From Acrasis kona (taxonomy: Eukaryota; Heterolobosea; Eutetramitea; Acrasida; Acrasidae): a stretch of DNA of 40,641 nucleotides. The stretch spans positions 1 to 40,641 of the forward strand of contig JAOPGA020001393.1 of the NCBI GenBank assembly GCA_026419775.2, read 5' to 3'. The position numbers and the translations under genes were made by a program. The notes beneath the pieces were generated by a model, which was not told the DNA's origin, searched no databases, and was given only the letters and a program-made list of their open reading frames with translations. Positions 10,194 through 19,916 of this stretch are shown here, in pieces; position 1 is the first letter of the stretch, and every line of letters begins with the position of its first letter.

Positions 10194-10279
10194 GCCCGTC
10201 TAGCTCAGATTTATTGAGTATTCGGTAGAGCGCAAGACTCTTAATCTTGTGGTCGAGGGTTCGAGCCCCTCGGTGGGCG
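10194..10279 (+). tRNA. tRNA-Lys(CUU) with 13-nt insertion in the D-loop
   Basis: Acceptor stem GCCCGTC (10194-10200) pairs with GGTGGGC (10272-10278), with discriminator G at 10279. The D-stem GCTC (10203-10206) pairs with GAGC (10228-10231). The anticodon stem CAAGA/TCTTG encloses loop CTCTTAA, so the anticodon is CTT (10240-10242). T-arm GAGGG/TTCGAGC/CCCTC is canonical. The D-loop is 21 nt rather than the expected 8 (AGTCGGTA): bases 10209-10221 are extra. Removing them gives the normal eukaryotic tRNA-Lys. There is no insertion at the canonical intron site 3' of the anticodon. This is either a non-canonical intron or an expanded D-loop. A-box spacing is stretched by the same amount. Confidence 0.92.
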
Positions 10280-10667
10280 AAATATTTTGGATTTCATCCG
10301 ATTGAAATCAAAATCTTCCACAAGTTGAGCGCTAGAAACTCCTGGTAAAAAATCCCAGTTTGTAGTAAAACGTAGTTTATTAGGTCACGAAGGGGATGCA
10401 TACTGTATTTTAAATTCAATTTTTAATATTTGGCTGTAAGTGTTCCCACCGGACAAGGTTTTACAGTAACCTTTCAGTATATTGTCAACAGAAGAGATGC
10501 CCAACTTCTGTTGACAATCCACTTTGTGTGAAAACAACTTCACGACGAATCTTCAAGAATCTTTAAAATGCCGCAGTAGCGGCCAAGGTCGAAAGTGGCT
10601 AATCCATCAACCAAATCTAGATTAATTTCGCTCTTACAATCTGCACTTGTAAAAAAATTAACAATCG
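10280..10667. other. Leader region of the phytochrome-like gene
   Basis: No ORF. Contains the perfect inverted repeat at 10481-10518, listed separately, and presumably the promoter and 5' UTR of the phytochrome-like gene. Confidence 0.5.
10481..10518. repeat. Perfect 14-bp inverted repeat (hairpin)
   Basis: ATTGTCAACAGAAG (10481-10494) and its exact reverse complement CTTCTGTTGACAAT (10505-10518) are separated by 10 nt. It lies 150 bp before the ATG of the phytochrome-like gene. It could be a dimeric transcription-factor site, an RNA hairpin in the 5' UTR or a small structured RNA. Function unknown. Confidence 0.7.
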
Positions 10668-12131
10668 ATGTGTGATGAAGAATCCTATCAGGAAGCTTGT
10701 TTTGAGGAGGGGGACACACAATCGTATGGTATTGTCCTCGTTCTCATGGGGACGAGTTTCTCCATCGTTAATGTTAGCGAAAACGTGACTGCCTTCTTCA
10801 ATTGTGGTTCAGACGAGCTACTTTATACAAGACTAGAAGACGTTGTCAATGCAGACGAATTCCAGTACTTTAAGGACAAAGTTGCAGAAGATTGTGATAA
10901 TGTTGTTGATTGTACCTTCACCATTAGCATTAATAACGAGGCTCACACGTTCGAGGGAAGTGCATATGAAGTTGACGATTTAATGTTCCTTGAGCTCATT
11001 TTGAATAATCTTGACCTGCCATCTTCACCGAGAGGTACGAAATCATACCTAGAAGATATAGAACACAAAGACATTAAAGCTTTGGCGAAAGATGCCGCTC
11101 AAGAGGCTCAGACGATAACAGGTTTTGACAATGTAAAAGTGTACCAAATTATAAATGAGCGAGAGCTAGAGGTTATTGCAGAGGTAGATGCACACTCCAC
11201 CGCCGAAGCCGAGGGAACTGTCTGTCATATTTCTGATGCTCTTCTACAAGATACTGATTTATACTTAATGAACTGGATACATTTAATAGCTGACGTCAAT
11301 GATAAACCCTCCATGATTACACCCAACTACCACGTTGTGACTAGAGAACAACTCGACACAAGAAAAAACTTACTCCGCACCGTGCCGTCAACAAGGCTTC
11401 ATCACCTGAAACAAAAGAACGTTCAGTCCGTGCTCACAATCTCCATCATTCAAGAATCAAAATTATGGGGAGTAATTGTCTGCTCGAACATGTCAAGTCC
11501 CACTCAACTACTGTACAACATTAGACAGCAATGTCAATCGCTCGGCCAAGAATTATCAAAGCTCATATCCGAAAGGGTCAAGATAGAGGAGCAAGAACAA
11601 TTACAACTACAAAGCGAACGTATCCGAATTATACTCAATGAGATTTCTTCTACAGACAATTGGATGAAAAGTTGCTTGGTACAATCAACAGCTCTACTAG
11701 ACGCAGTAAATGCTGCAGGCGCAGTAATCTACTTTAACAAAAAGCTTACTTTTATTGGAGAGACGCCATCGGAACAACAAGTCTCGGATCTAATAAAAGA
11801 ATTGAGACCGCTAGTGAATGATAGTGATATTTATGTTTCGGAAATATCTCACTTTATGTCATCGAACTTTGCAGGAGTGGCCAGTGGTGTGTTGGCACTT
11901 TCGTTGCATAAAAGCAGTGACGACCTGATAATTTGGTTTAGATCTGAAGTAAATAATATACAGGGAATGTCGAGAAAATCTGTATTGTGGACAAATAAAG
12001 ACGTTCAAGTTTGTCGCACTTTTAAGAGATATATCATGGATGAGATTATAAAGGAAGTAATAAGATCCAAACAACAGGAGAGGAGAGGAAGTGGCGACGA
12101 GAGAGCAATGTTAAAGTTGCAAGCGTGTTAG
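10668..12131 (+). CDS. Phytochrome-like photosensory-core protein (PAS-GAF-PHY), no kinase
   Basis: Intronless, 487 residues, with the domain order of a phytochrome photosensory core. The N-terminal PAS (about residues 19-125) has SYGIVLVLMGTSFSIVNVSE. The GAF (about 135-300) has LEVIAEVDAHS, LYLMNWIHLIADVNDKP and LWGVIVCSNMSSP, matching the phytochrome GAF signatures. The PHY region (about 310-470) ends with a WFRSEVNNI tongue-like stretch. Phytochromes bind a bilin and signal red/far-red light, normally through a C-terminal histidine kinase. Here the protein stops after PHY. The expected 'SDIP' motif reads SDALL, the GAF 'CHH' reads CSN, no Cys occupies the plant GAF position, and the N-terminal Cys (C11) sits too close to the PAS start. 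It may be a bilin-free sensor or partner subunit. Family call strong, light sensing uncertain. Confidence 0.82.
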   Translation: MCDEESYQEACFEEGDTQSYGIVLVLMGTSFSIVNVSENVTAFFNCGSDELLYTRLEDVVNADEFQYFKDKVAEDCDNVVDCTFTISINNEAHTFEGSAYEVDDLMFLELILNNLDLPSSPRGTKSYLEDIEHKDIKALAKDAAQEAQTITGFDNVKVYQIINERELEVIAEVDAHSTAEAEGTVCHISDALLQDTDLYLMNWIHLIADVNDKPSMITPNYHVVTREQLDTRKNLLRTVPSTRLHHLKQKNVQSVLTISIIQESKLWGVIVCSNMSSPTQLLYNIRQQCQSLGQELSKLISERVKIEEQEQLQLQSERIRIILNEISSTDNWMKSCLVQSTALLDAVNAAGAVIYFNKKLTFIGETPSEQQVSDLIKELRPLVNDSDIYVSEISHFMSSNFAGVASGVLALSLHKSSDDLIIWFRSEVNNIQGMSRKSVLWTNKDVQVCRTFKRYIMDEIIKEVIRSKQQERRGSGDERAMLKLQAC

Positions 12132-12276
12132 TAACAGACTGGTCATCTTGTTAATAAATAAGTGTTATATTACCCTTACCTGAGTTTATTCATGATTTAA
12201 ACTTTGACACGAGACAGCAGAAGTACTGTTGTAAGCAAACAGACTTTTACAAAATAGGTTGGCGAAAACAGAAACA

Positions 12277-15200
12277 ATGTCATGGTTTCGTTTTGGTGCA
12301 AATCAAAAGAAGCCTGAAGAACCAAAAAAACAAAGAGATTATGCACCTCCGAAATTTGGTCAAAAAGCAGAGGACAGGACTGAGCAACAAATTAAGATTG
12401 CCTCCTCGAAGGCCTCTCTTGTACGAGAATTAAATTATTTTGATACTAATCACCAAAGGATGACGAACTCAGTTTGTTTACTGACATGGAGGTTCGCTCT
12501 CCCGTGCAATTGGATTTAGGCGGTCAAATGGCTGAAAGTCCGGTACTCACACCGAAAACAAACAATATTATAAATGCTCCGTCCAATGATTTTGAGGTAC
12601 CGGAACCTAGTTTGTTAAAAAGCCGTAGATTATCAAATAGTTCCACTACATCCTCCTCATCTTCAGTTTCAGCAAATTCCTCAGTGTCCTCGCGTAAAAG
12701 CGTAACAAGAGCAACTCCAATCCAAGTTACACAAACACCCGTTGAATACGATGCACCCATTTCAACTCCAACAGAGAAGAAAGTAAGTAGACGCCACCAC
12801 ACATGTTAACTCCTAGTCATAGAGAAGGAGAGGTAAAGGTGCCATCACCATACAAGAAAGCAAACCCACATCACACTCAGCATACGATGAAGAGAAGAAT
12901 GAAACAGAAGCGGACATTATAAATCGTTTGGATCACATTCAGAGGATAGCCTCCATTGAAGTTGCTAAACATGAAAAAGAAGCAACCACTCCCGTCCACA
13001 CACCAGCAGCCCCAGTCGACCAACAAGTATATAAACATGAAAATCATTCTCTTAACTATTTAGGAATATGAAGAAATTGAAGTAGAGGTGGAAGAAGAAG
13101 TTGAGGTGGATGATGACGAGGAGGATCAAAATGACGATGCTGAATATGATCTAAGCAAGTTTGGAATACCTTCAAATGATGAACCGACTCCTGTACCAAA
13201 ACCTGAGAGTCCCTTACCCAAATCGATAACGCCCATTTTATCTCCACTTTCATCCGCACCCACCTCACCCGTTGACCCACCCAAAAAAGATAAACCTAGT
13301 GAATTCAAAAAACTAGTCGAAGCCACTCAAGTCAAGTTTCAAGAATTATCCAAGCAGGCAAGTTCCATCCACACCGAAATCAAAAAATCATTGAGCGATC
13401 GCACGTCTTCACAAACACAATTAGCAGCGTTAGAGAGCGACCTGGAGAGAGCTGAAAATGATCTTGAACAAGTATGGACCTTCATTCATTCACTCTAACC
13501 ATTACGATAGGCTACCAACAAGGAGGATTTTGAGAAGGCTCATGAGTTGGACAAACACATTCATTCGTTAAAACAACAAATTGCAAAACAACACTTGAAC
13601 GTTACGAATCAATCATTAGACTTTGATGCACTGGAAAGAAAAAAGAGAGCACTACCAAAACAATTACGAGATGTACATTATCAATTCATCACAAAGATGA
13701 ATTCCATATACGATGCAGAAGCAAAGGAAGTTCGTGATTTTGCAAAAGAGATGGATCTCAAGGTCAGGTACAGCAGAGAGCGAATTGATTCCGAACAAGA
13801 TCGTTTGAGGAGGTTAGAAGAAAATGCAAGACTTGATTACGATGGAATAGAAAAGAGAAAAAAAAGAGTTCAAGATGAGGTTTTTTATTTACTTTACACA
13901 TTCGTTAACACCACGATAGATTGACGAAGAGATTAGCGACTTGAAGAAGACCAGACAATCATCAAGAGATGAGATGGACAACATTGATGCACAAATAGTA
14001 GAATTAGAAAAGAAGATCATTGCATTGAAGAAACAAAAAAGATCGCACTCTACGTAAATATACATTCGCTCACTACCAGTCATGACTTATTTTTAGAAAA
14101 TTCGACGCATCAGACGTCATGATCAAGAAACACGAAAAACGATTCGAATTACAACTAAATAGTTTGATCGAAGAAGAAAAATCAGCAAAACAACGATTGG
14201 ATGCATGTCTAATGGAAAAGGACGAACAAGAATCAGAACTTTCGAAATTAAAAAATGAAATCAATGATTTGGAATCCATCCATCAGTCCAACCAACACCA
14301 ATTACAAATCATGAACAACAAGATCAAGTATTCAAAATTAGCAATGATCCATCTGGAGCGCATCGAGAGCATATCCAAAATCGATTACAAAAATTCCGGT
14401 TCAGAAATACAAGACGCCAAAAGAGCGTTCGATAAGCTCAATCACACTTATCAAGAATCAAAAAGTAAAAATCACATTTTCCCTCCATTTCTAAATTTAA
14501 CATTACAGTTGAGTTGGAATCGAAGAGCACATTAGCAACATCCATATCCAAACAAATCTCAAACGCCACTCAATCCATTCCCAAATTAGAATCAGAAAAA
14601 AAGATTAGCGTGGAGACCAGACAATTCAAAGAAGCAGCTCGATTGAATCAAGAAATCAAATCGAAGAATTTGGAATTGGACGATCTGAAACAACAATATG
14701 CGAACGTGCAACAAGAAAAGAATGCATTGCAGGAACAATTCGATCGCACCGATTCCAAATTGAAACAACAAGAATCGACGTTACAACAATTACAAATCAA
14801 AGAGGATACCGATCGATTGAAGAATCACTTGATCGTTAATTTGATTCGAATCGAAAATGCAATCGTTGACATTCGACAAGAATCAAATCGAGATGGCGAC
14901 GACGATCATCACGACGACGACGACGATGGATTCGTAACGGGTGCCGATTTGTTGAAATTGGAATTGAGAGATGTGGAATCACAAGTTGATGAATTATCCG
15001 ATCGAATCGGATTGACCCATTATGATTTACAAATCATCAAGGACGAAATCAAATCGAAACAATCGTCATCTTCGAACGACAATTCAAAACAAGATTTAAA
15101 GACCCCTACGACAATCGATGCCACACCTGATGCCGCCACCAATACTACACAACAAGCGGAACCATCAAAAGTGGAACCAACTCAATTAGATGATGACGAT

Positions 15201-16019
15201 GGCGAATCGGATCCAAAAATTCTAAAATCAAAAGTGAAGAATTTACGATCGGAATTGGTTGATTTGGATGCTGAAATTGAACAAGCCATGGCCAATGAAG
15301 ATTTCGAAAGGTGTGCAGAAATTGATGAACAACAAGAATCGATCCAATCACAAATCAAATCCTTGATGATTCAATTGGCATCGCTCGGAATTAGTGATTT
15401 GGATGATGATGATCATCATGAACAAGATGGTGATACAAAAAAATCTCAACAAGAAGAAAAGACCATCGTTTCAACTACTAACGACCATCATGAAAATAAA
15501 CGAATAGTAGAAGAGAATAATCATCATGATGAGGAGAAGGAACATGAAGAAGAAGAGGGAGCGACTGGTGGTGATGAGGTTGATCATCATGAACAAGAGG
15601 AAGAAGAGCAACCGAGTGCATTTGGTTTTGTATCAGGAGGTAATGACCATAGCGTACAAGATGATGATGATGATGATGATGATTCGAATCATGTGAATGA
15701 CCACAATGATGGTAGTGATGGTGAACAAGAAAAGAGTGCATTTGGTTTTGTATCAATGGATGATAACGAAGGAGAAGAAGTTAGTCATGACGATGGTAAT
15801 CATCAACAAGACCATGAAAGAGAAGAAGAACAAACCAGTGCGTTTGGATTTATATCAAAAAACAATGGAGACGACGATGGCGATGATGGAGAATCCGAAG
15901 AAGCTGAATCAAGTGCTTTTGGTTTTATACAGGGTGGCGACGATGGAGAATCCGAAGAAAAGAGTGCTTTTGGTTTTATCAAAGTAGATGATGATGAGGT
16001 TGTAGAATCACAAGAATAA
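12277..16019 (+). CDS. Large acidic coiled-coil protein with UVR-like motifs and five SAFGF repeats
   Basis: Eight exons (12277-12420, 12459-12782, 12823-13026, 13064-13471, 13511-13879, 13920-14053, 14097-14464, 14509-16019) give about 1,153 residues; introns 37-44 nt. The N-terminal third is Ser/Pro/acidic and probably disordered. The middle (exons 4-8) is long coiled coil (ELSKQASSIHTEIKKSL, LEKKIIALKKQKR and so on). Two segments resemble the UVR helical hairpin: ETRQFKEAARLNQEIKSK and NEDFERCAEIDEQQESIQ. The C-terminal ~130 residues are Asp/Glu/His-rich and carry five copies of SAFGF[VI], each embedded in acidic sequence. Repeated short hydrophobic motifs in acidic disorder are typical of adaptor-binding tails. 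No known gene recognised. The start is the ATG giving MSWFRFG; exon 3's acceptor is the least certain junction. Confidence 0.75.
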
Positions 16020-16130
16020 AAAAGTTTTAAGATTTAACAAGGTGCGATAAGTATAATGTGTTTTTATTTTTTTTTTTGGTAACGGAAATGTGAGTCAAGT
16101 TATACATGGAGGTGAAACCAAATTAAAAGT

Positions 16131-16544
16131 TTATCGTGCTTCAAATTGAATCTCTACGGAGTGGTTAGATGGTGTGTTAATATTGACATACTTCTTTTTG
16201 TGCGTTTTTTGTACATGATGCGATAACCACACTCGCGGCAACGTATGGCATCCTCTGGTTTGATGGCGTTCTCTTGTCCGCATACTATAATAATTAACGG
16301 TATTATAAAGTGTCTAACACATACACCCGCAAATGTATAAAACTCTCGAAGGTTGTGGAGGCGCCGCTTGCTGTTGTGGGCGTGCGTTTCCACTGAAGGG
16401 TTGATCCGAAAAGGGGGATGCTGACATTGAACCGCTGTTTGGGCTCATGGCAGGTGCCATTGGTGACGAGACACCATACGAGGGATACCCACTTGTTGGA
16501 CTCGAGTACACAGGACTAGAAACACCACCAGGTGATTGATTCAT
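16131..16544 (-). CDS. RPB12: RNA polymerase subunit RPB12 (ABC10-alpha) with long N-terminal extension
   Basis: RPB12/RPABC4 is a small zinc-ribbon subunit shared by all three nuclear RNA polymerases. Three exons on the minus strand (16544-16325, 16284-16192, 16153-16131; introns 40 and 38 nt) give 111 residues. The C-terminal 45 are textbook RPB12: [32 protein letters not shown] and IQFEAR at the stop. The C-x2-C..C-x2-C ligands are complete only with the splice sites chosen here. The first ~67 residues are an extension rich in Ser, Pro, Gly and Tyr, with CTD-like fragments such as [19 protein letters not shown]12 elsewhere is usually 45-70 residues. No alternative downstream ATG precedes the ribbon in frame, so the extension is probably real. 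Confidence 0.92.
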
Positions 16545-16605
16545 TTCACTTCAAAATTAATATTGTAGTCAACCATTTATTTACAAGTATTTTATTTTAT
16601 GTACA

Positions 16606-17741
16606 TTATTTGGTCTTATTCTTCCTCTCTGGCTTCAGTGCCCTCCCTCGTTTGTTAATGAACCAGTTATTGATCTGGGTCATTGTTAACTGTGTTTCCT
16701 TCTGCAGGCGCGCCTTTTCTTCAACACCGGGCTGTAATAATGAGCAACAATCTCTAAAATCATTTTACTTACGTATGGGTAATGTGTGTTTTCAGAAAAC
16801 CATTGCTGTAGAATGGCGGTGGCTGCATCGGGAAGTTTTCTGTTGTGACGCTTTTTTGGTGCTGACAGCATCTGAGAGATTTTGGTTTCGGCATGACTTC
16901 TAACCTCCTTGATGCTATTCTCTACCTTTTGCCTTACGACGTCAAGTTTTTCTTTTTTGACTTTTACATCCATACAATCCTCCAAAAGTGCACTGTAAGA
17001 CTTGAGTGTCTCGTCCCTCGCCCGGTATAATTCCTGCTCAAGCCCTTTCAGTTCGTCAATAACCTTATGCCTTCGTGAGTTCAACTCCTCAAACTGATCC
17101 AAGTCACAATTCTTTGACACGTGTTCTTTGAACTCAGCATCTGTCATGTCTAGGAAAGTGTTTGAGGAGCTCTCTTCCACCAGAACTGGAGCGTTGCTCT
17201 TCACGGGGGACGTCATACGAACCGCCATTCGTGTTGGAAAGTGGGGGTGAGATTGAGGTGCGAACATTTGTTGTGGGTGCCAAGAGGCATAGGGGTGATA
17301 CATTGTGTATGGATATACCATATTGAATGGCGAGGCAGCATATTGTACAGGTGGCGCGTGATAGAATTGTTGTGACGGATTATAATACATCCACGGGGAG
17401 CTCTGTTGCATGTATTGATTGTTTACGCGGCCGCCATTGTGGAGTTGGTCCAGTATAGATCCAGATTCCACTGGTTCAGCTGAATCAGATGAGTCTGAAT
17501 GGTACATTGAGGGGCTAGTGCTGATATCCATACTATCGTCCTCAAAGATTAGGGGGGAAATCGATTGAACATCCCCAACAGCTCCTTCTGTATGTTTGAA
17601 ACTCTCGTTGTAGAAGTCTTCCTTCTCCCCAAGTATGTCAAACATATCATGGCACGAGGATGTATCACTGAACATCAGGTCAATCTCTCCGTCTAGGTAC
17701 AGAGTGTCGCGATCTATAGGTTCTTGAAACATAGCAGCCAT
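16606..17741 (-). CDS. TALE-class homeobox protein
   Basis: Sequence-specific DNA-binding protein, 364 residues from two exons (17741-16773 and 16731-16606, 41-nt intron). The homeodomain (about residues 297-359) starts KKRHNRKLPDAATAILQQWF. Across the intron it continues with the three-residue TALE loop PYP (HYPYPGVEEKARL) and recognition helix QINNWFINKRGRALK, with WF-N intact. TALE proteins act as dimers in development and in sexual or dispersal life-cycle switches. The N-terminal half is acidic and then Tyr/Pro/Met/Gln-rich, resembling an activation region, and a coiled-coil-like segment (~210-285) precedes the homeodomain. No KNOX/MEINOX or PBC domain is obvious. The shared upstream region with the TLDc gene contains several GGATTA/TAATCC words. 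Confidence 0.93.
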
Positions 17742-18280
17742 GAAAATCAGTTTCTGAATTCAATTTCTGCTAAGCGGCAACAATCTGGTCTGACATTTGG
17801 ACAGGAATGATAATCACCCAATAGTAATGATCGGGGATTACAAAGGACAAATACTAACAATGCCTAATAAAGAGACAATATCAATAGTAGGGGATTTGTT
17901 GGTTATAAAGGAACAGTAGCCACACATTAGTACGTTCTTCAACCAAGAGTTTTGAAAAGGTGTTAAAACAAATCTCGTCGCACTAACCACAGGTCCAAAC
18001 ATCAGGTACGAATCTTTACCCAACCTCTTGCGGATTAATTCATCGCAATAATAAGGCAGAGTATTAATCCCCCGTTTACTCTTTATTAAATCGTTTCTAC
18101 TTGATGATGATTTATTGATTGGTTTCTTGCTCCTGTCTTAGTTTGTCGCTTTTTGTCAGGTGAGCCAACAAACATTTCTAAACTACCCACGGGAAGCTCA
18201 CAATGGACAGAGGAAATCCTAACAGTTGATTGTAATTATAATACAACTCCCAGTTTAACTGAAATAACTACGACAACTCT
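17742..18280. other. Divergent promoter region, homeobox / TLDc genes
   Basis: No supported gene. A 61-codon minus-strand frame at 17838-18023 has no domain or codon signal I trust. An interrupted inverted repeat GGATTAAT..ATTAATCC spans about 18034-18073, and another GGATTA occurs near 17834. The region must serve both divergent genes. Confidence 0.45.
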
Positions 18281-19025
18281 ATGTCTAACCTTGAAGTAGT
18301 ACCAAACGATGAATACGTAGATGTTGCATTAAGCAATGGAAAGAAGAAGCGAAAGCTGAAAAATCCTTTTAAAAAGTTGAGGGAGAAAATTAAAGCATTC
18401 AGCAAAAAAATCAAGGAGAGGAGAAAAGCCAAATCAAAAGCAAAGGTATAAAGTGGAAACTGTTACAGTCAAGACCACAACCACATTCCAAGCAGCAGGC
18501 CCTAAATTAGATTCTGACTCCAAGCTTGCAACAACAGAGCAATTGCGTTCTATACAACTATCAATACCAAGCAGGTTTCATTTAAATAAGTGGAGATCTT
18601 TGTTTGATTCTTCACAACATGGCTTCTCTCTGAACACCCTTTACAATAGAGCAATAGGTGCAGGACCTACAATGTTCATCATTAAAACAACAGATTCAAA
18701 CGTATTAGGATTTTTCCTACCAGAAGACATTCAATCATTTTCACCTAATTTTTATGGAGGAGGGGATACTGTTATATATACATTCACACAATCAAAATTC
18801 AAAAGTTATAAGTGGACCAGGAAGAATGAACATTTTATTGTAACCGCAAAAAATCACATCACAATTGGTTCAAGCTCCTCACTCACGTCTGACCAACTTT
18901 GGGCACTTTATTTAGATGACGGCTTGAATCATGGATCCACGTACACTAGTGACACATTTGACAACGAGCCTCTACATCATGTGACCGATTTTCAGATATA
19001 TGGAATAGAAGTTTGGGGTCTGTAA
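18281..19025 (+). CDS. TLDc-domain protein with polybasic N-terminus
   Basis: The C-terminal ~165 residues are a TLDc domain: HLNKWRSLFDSSQHGFSLNT, FIIKTTDSNVLGFFLPE, GGGDTVIYTF, LWALYLDDGLNHGST and the ending YGIEVWGL. TLDc proteins (OXR1, NCOA7, TLDC2) bind the V-ATPase and promote its disassembly, and are linked to oxidative-stress resistance. The first exon (18281-18445) encodes MSNLEVVPNDEY and then a strongly basic stretch (KKKRKLKNPFKKLREKIK) that may be a membrane or nuclear signal. To join it in frame I need a 28-nt intron, 18446-18473, shorter than others here. The better-looking TTACAG acceptor at 18468 would leave the frame broken. A one-base assembly error is the alternative. The domain call is firm, the 5' structure is not. 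Confidence 0.72.
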
Positions 19026-19213
19026 ATAAAAGAGTATATATTTTAAAAAGATTGTTAGTTCTCTTCCAACTTTTGTTGTTTAAAGAAGTGCTCAAAAACT
19101 TTCTATTAAATATGATGTTGTTCTGTACTGACAATACTATTTAAAGTGCAAACGAATATTGAGAGTTTCAGTAACTGACAGACCGAGGTATTCAAATCAT
19201 GTTTATTAAACTT

Positions 19214-19858
19214 TTACAACTTCTTGACCTCTTGCCATGATGAACGGGATGAAATCTTGTTCCACCATTCCTTGACGTGTGGTCTTTGGTCACCAGAGAG
19301 AAGATCACCAAGACCTTGCTTGAATAGCAATTCACCGTATGGGATGTGGAATACGTCAGCCAAGGTGAAGGAGTTACCACCGATGTATGGTTGTTTGGAC
19401 AAAACCTTCTCGTACGCATCGAGAGATGCAGCGAGCTTTTCAGTTTGTGACTTGACGGTGGCGGCATCAGGAGAAGAACCAGGTTGGAACATTCCCTTGA
19501 AGATGTTCTCGTAAGCCAAGACAGAAACAGCTTCGTTGTAGTAAGAAAGTTCGATTGAAGCACCTTGCTCGAAGATGGCAGCCTCCTTGACCTCAGTTGG
19601 GATTAACTCTGTTCCTTGACCCTTGTACTTGTTCTCAATGTAGCGGCAGATAGCTCTTGACTCGTAAACGATGAAACCATCGTCATCAAGGTAAGGAATC
19701 TTTCCAAAAGGTTGTTTCTCAAGGAATTCTGGGCTCTTGTGTGCACCCTTCATTAGGTCGACTGGTACAAGTTCGTATTCAACATTCTTCTCCTTTAGAG
19801 TAATTAGAACTCTTTGGGCGCATGTTGACATTGCCAATCCATAAAGTTTGAGTACCAT
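19214..19858 (-). CDS. Glutathione S-transferase, phi-like
   Basis: Cytosolic GST of 214 residues, single exon, catalysing glutathione conjugation or peroxide reduction. The thioredoxin-fold half starts MVLKLYGLAMSTCAQRVLIT, with a Ser/Cys active-site region at residues 11-13 typical of phi/theta-type enzymes. The glutathione-binding loop is FGKIPYLDDDGFIVYESRAI. The helical C-terminal half has IGGNSFTLADVFHIPY, the conserved N-capping box/Asp region of GSTs. I start at 19858 rather than at the longer in-frame codon at 19921, because MVLKLYG aligns with the usual GST N-terminus. The divergent promoter shared with the SNARE gene contains two palindromes. Confidence 0.9.
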   Translation of the reverse strand: MVLKLYGLAMSTCAQRVLITLKEKNVEYELVPVDLMKGAHKSPEFLEKQPFGKIPYLDDDGFIVYESRAICRYIENKYKGQGTELIPTEVKEAAIFEQGASIELSYYNEAVSVLAYENIFKGMFQPGSSPDAATVKSQTEKLAASLDAYEKVLSKQPYIGGNSFTLADVFHIPYGELLFKQGLGDLLSGDQRPHVKEWWNKISSRSSWQEVKKL

Positions 19859-19916
19859 TGTTGTATTGTTATTTTGATTTGTTTTTGCTCTACACCTTTT
19901 TATCTTGACTTTTATA

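Noticed and set aside
15478-15756. His-rich 92-codon minus-strand frame
   Set aside because: Antisense reading of the GAT/CAT-rich acidic tail of the coiled-coil gene.
17838-18023. 61-codon minus-strand frame in the homeobox/TLDc promoter
   Set aside because: No features, and it occupies the divergent promoter.
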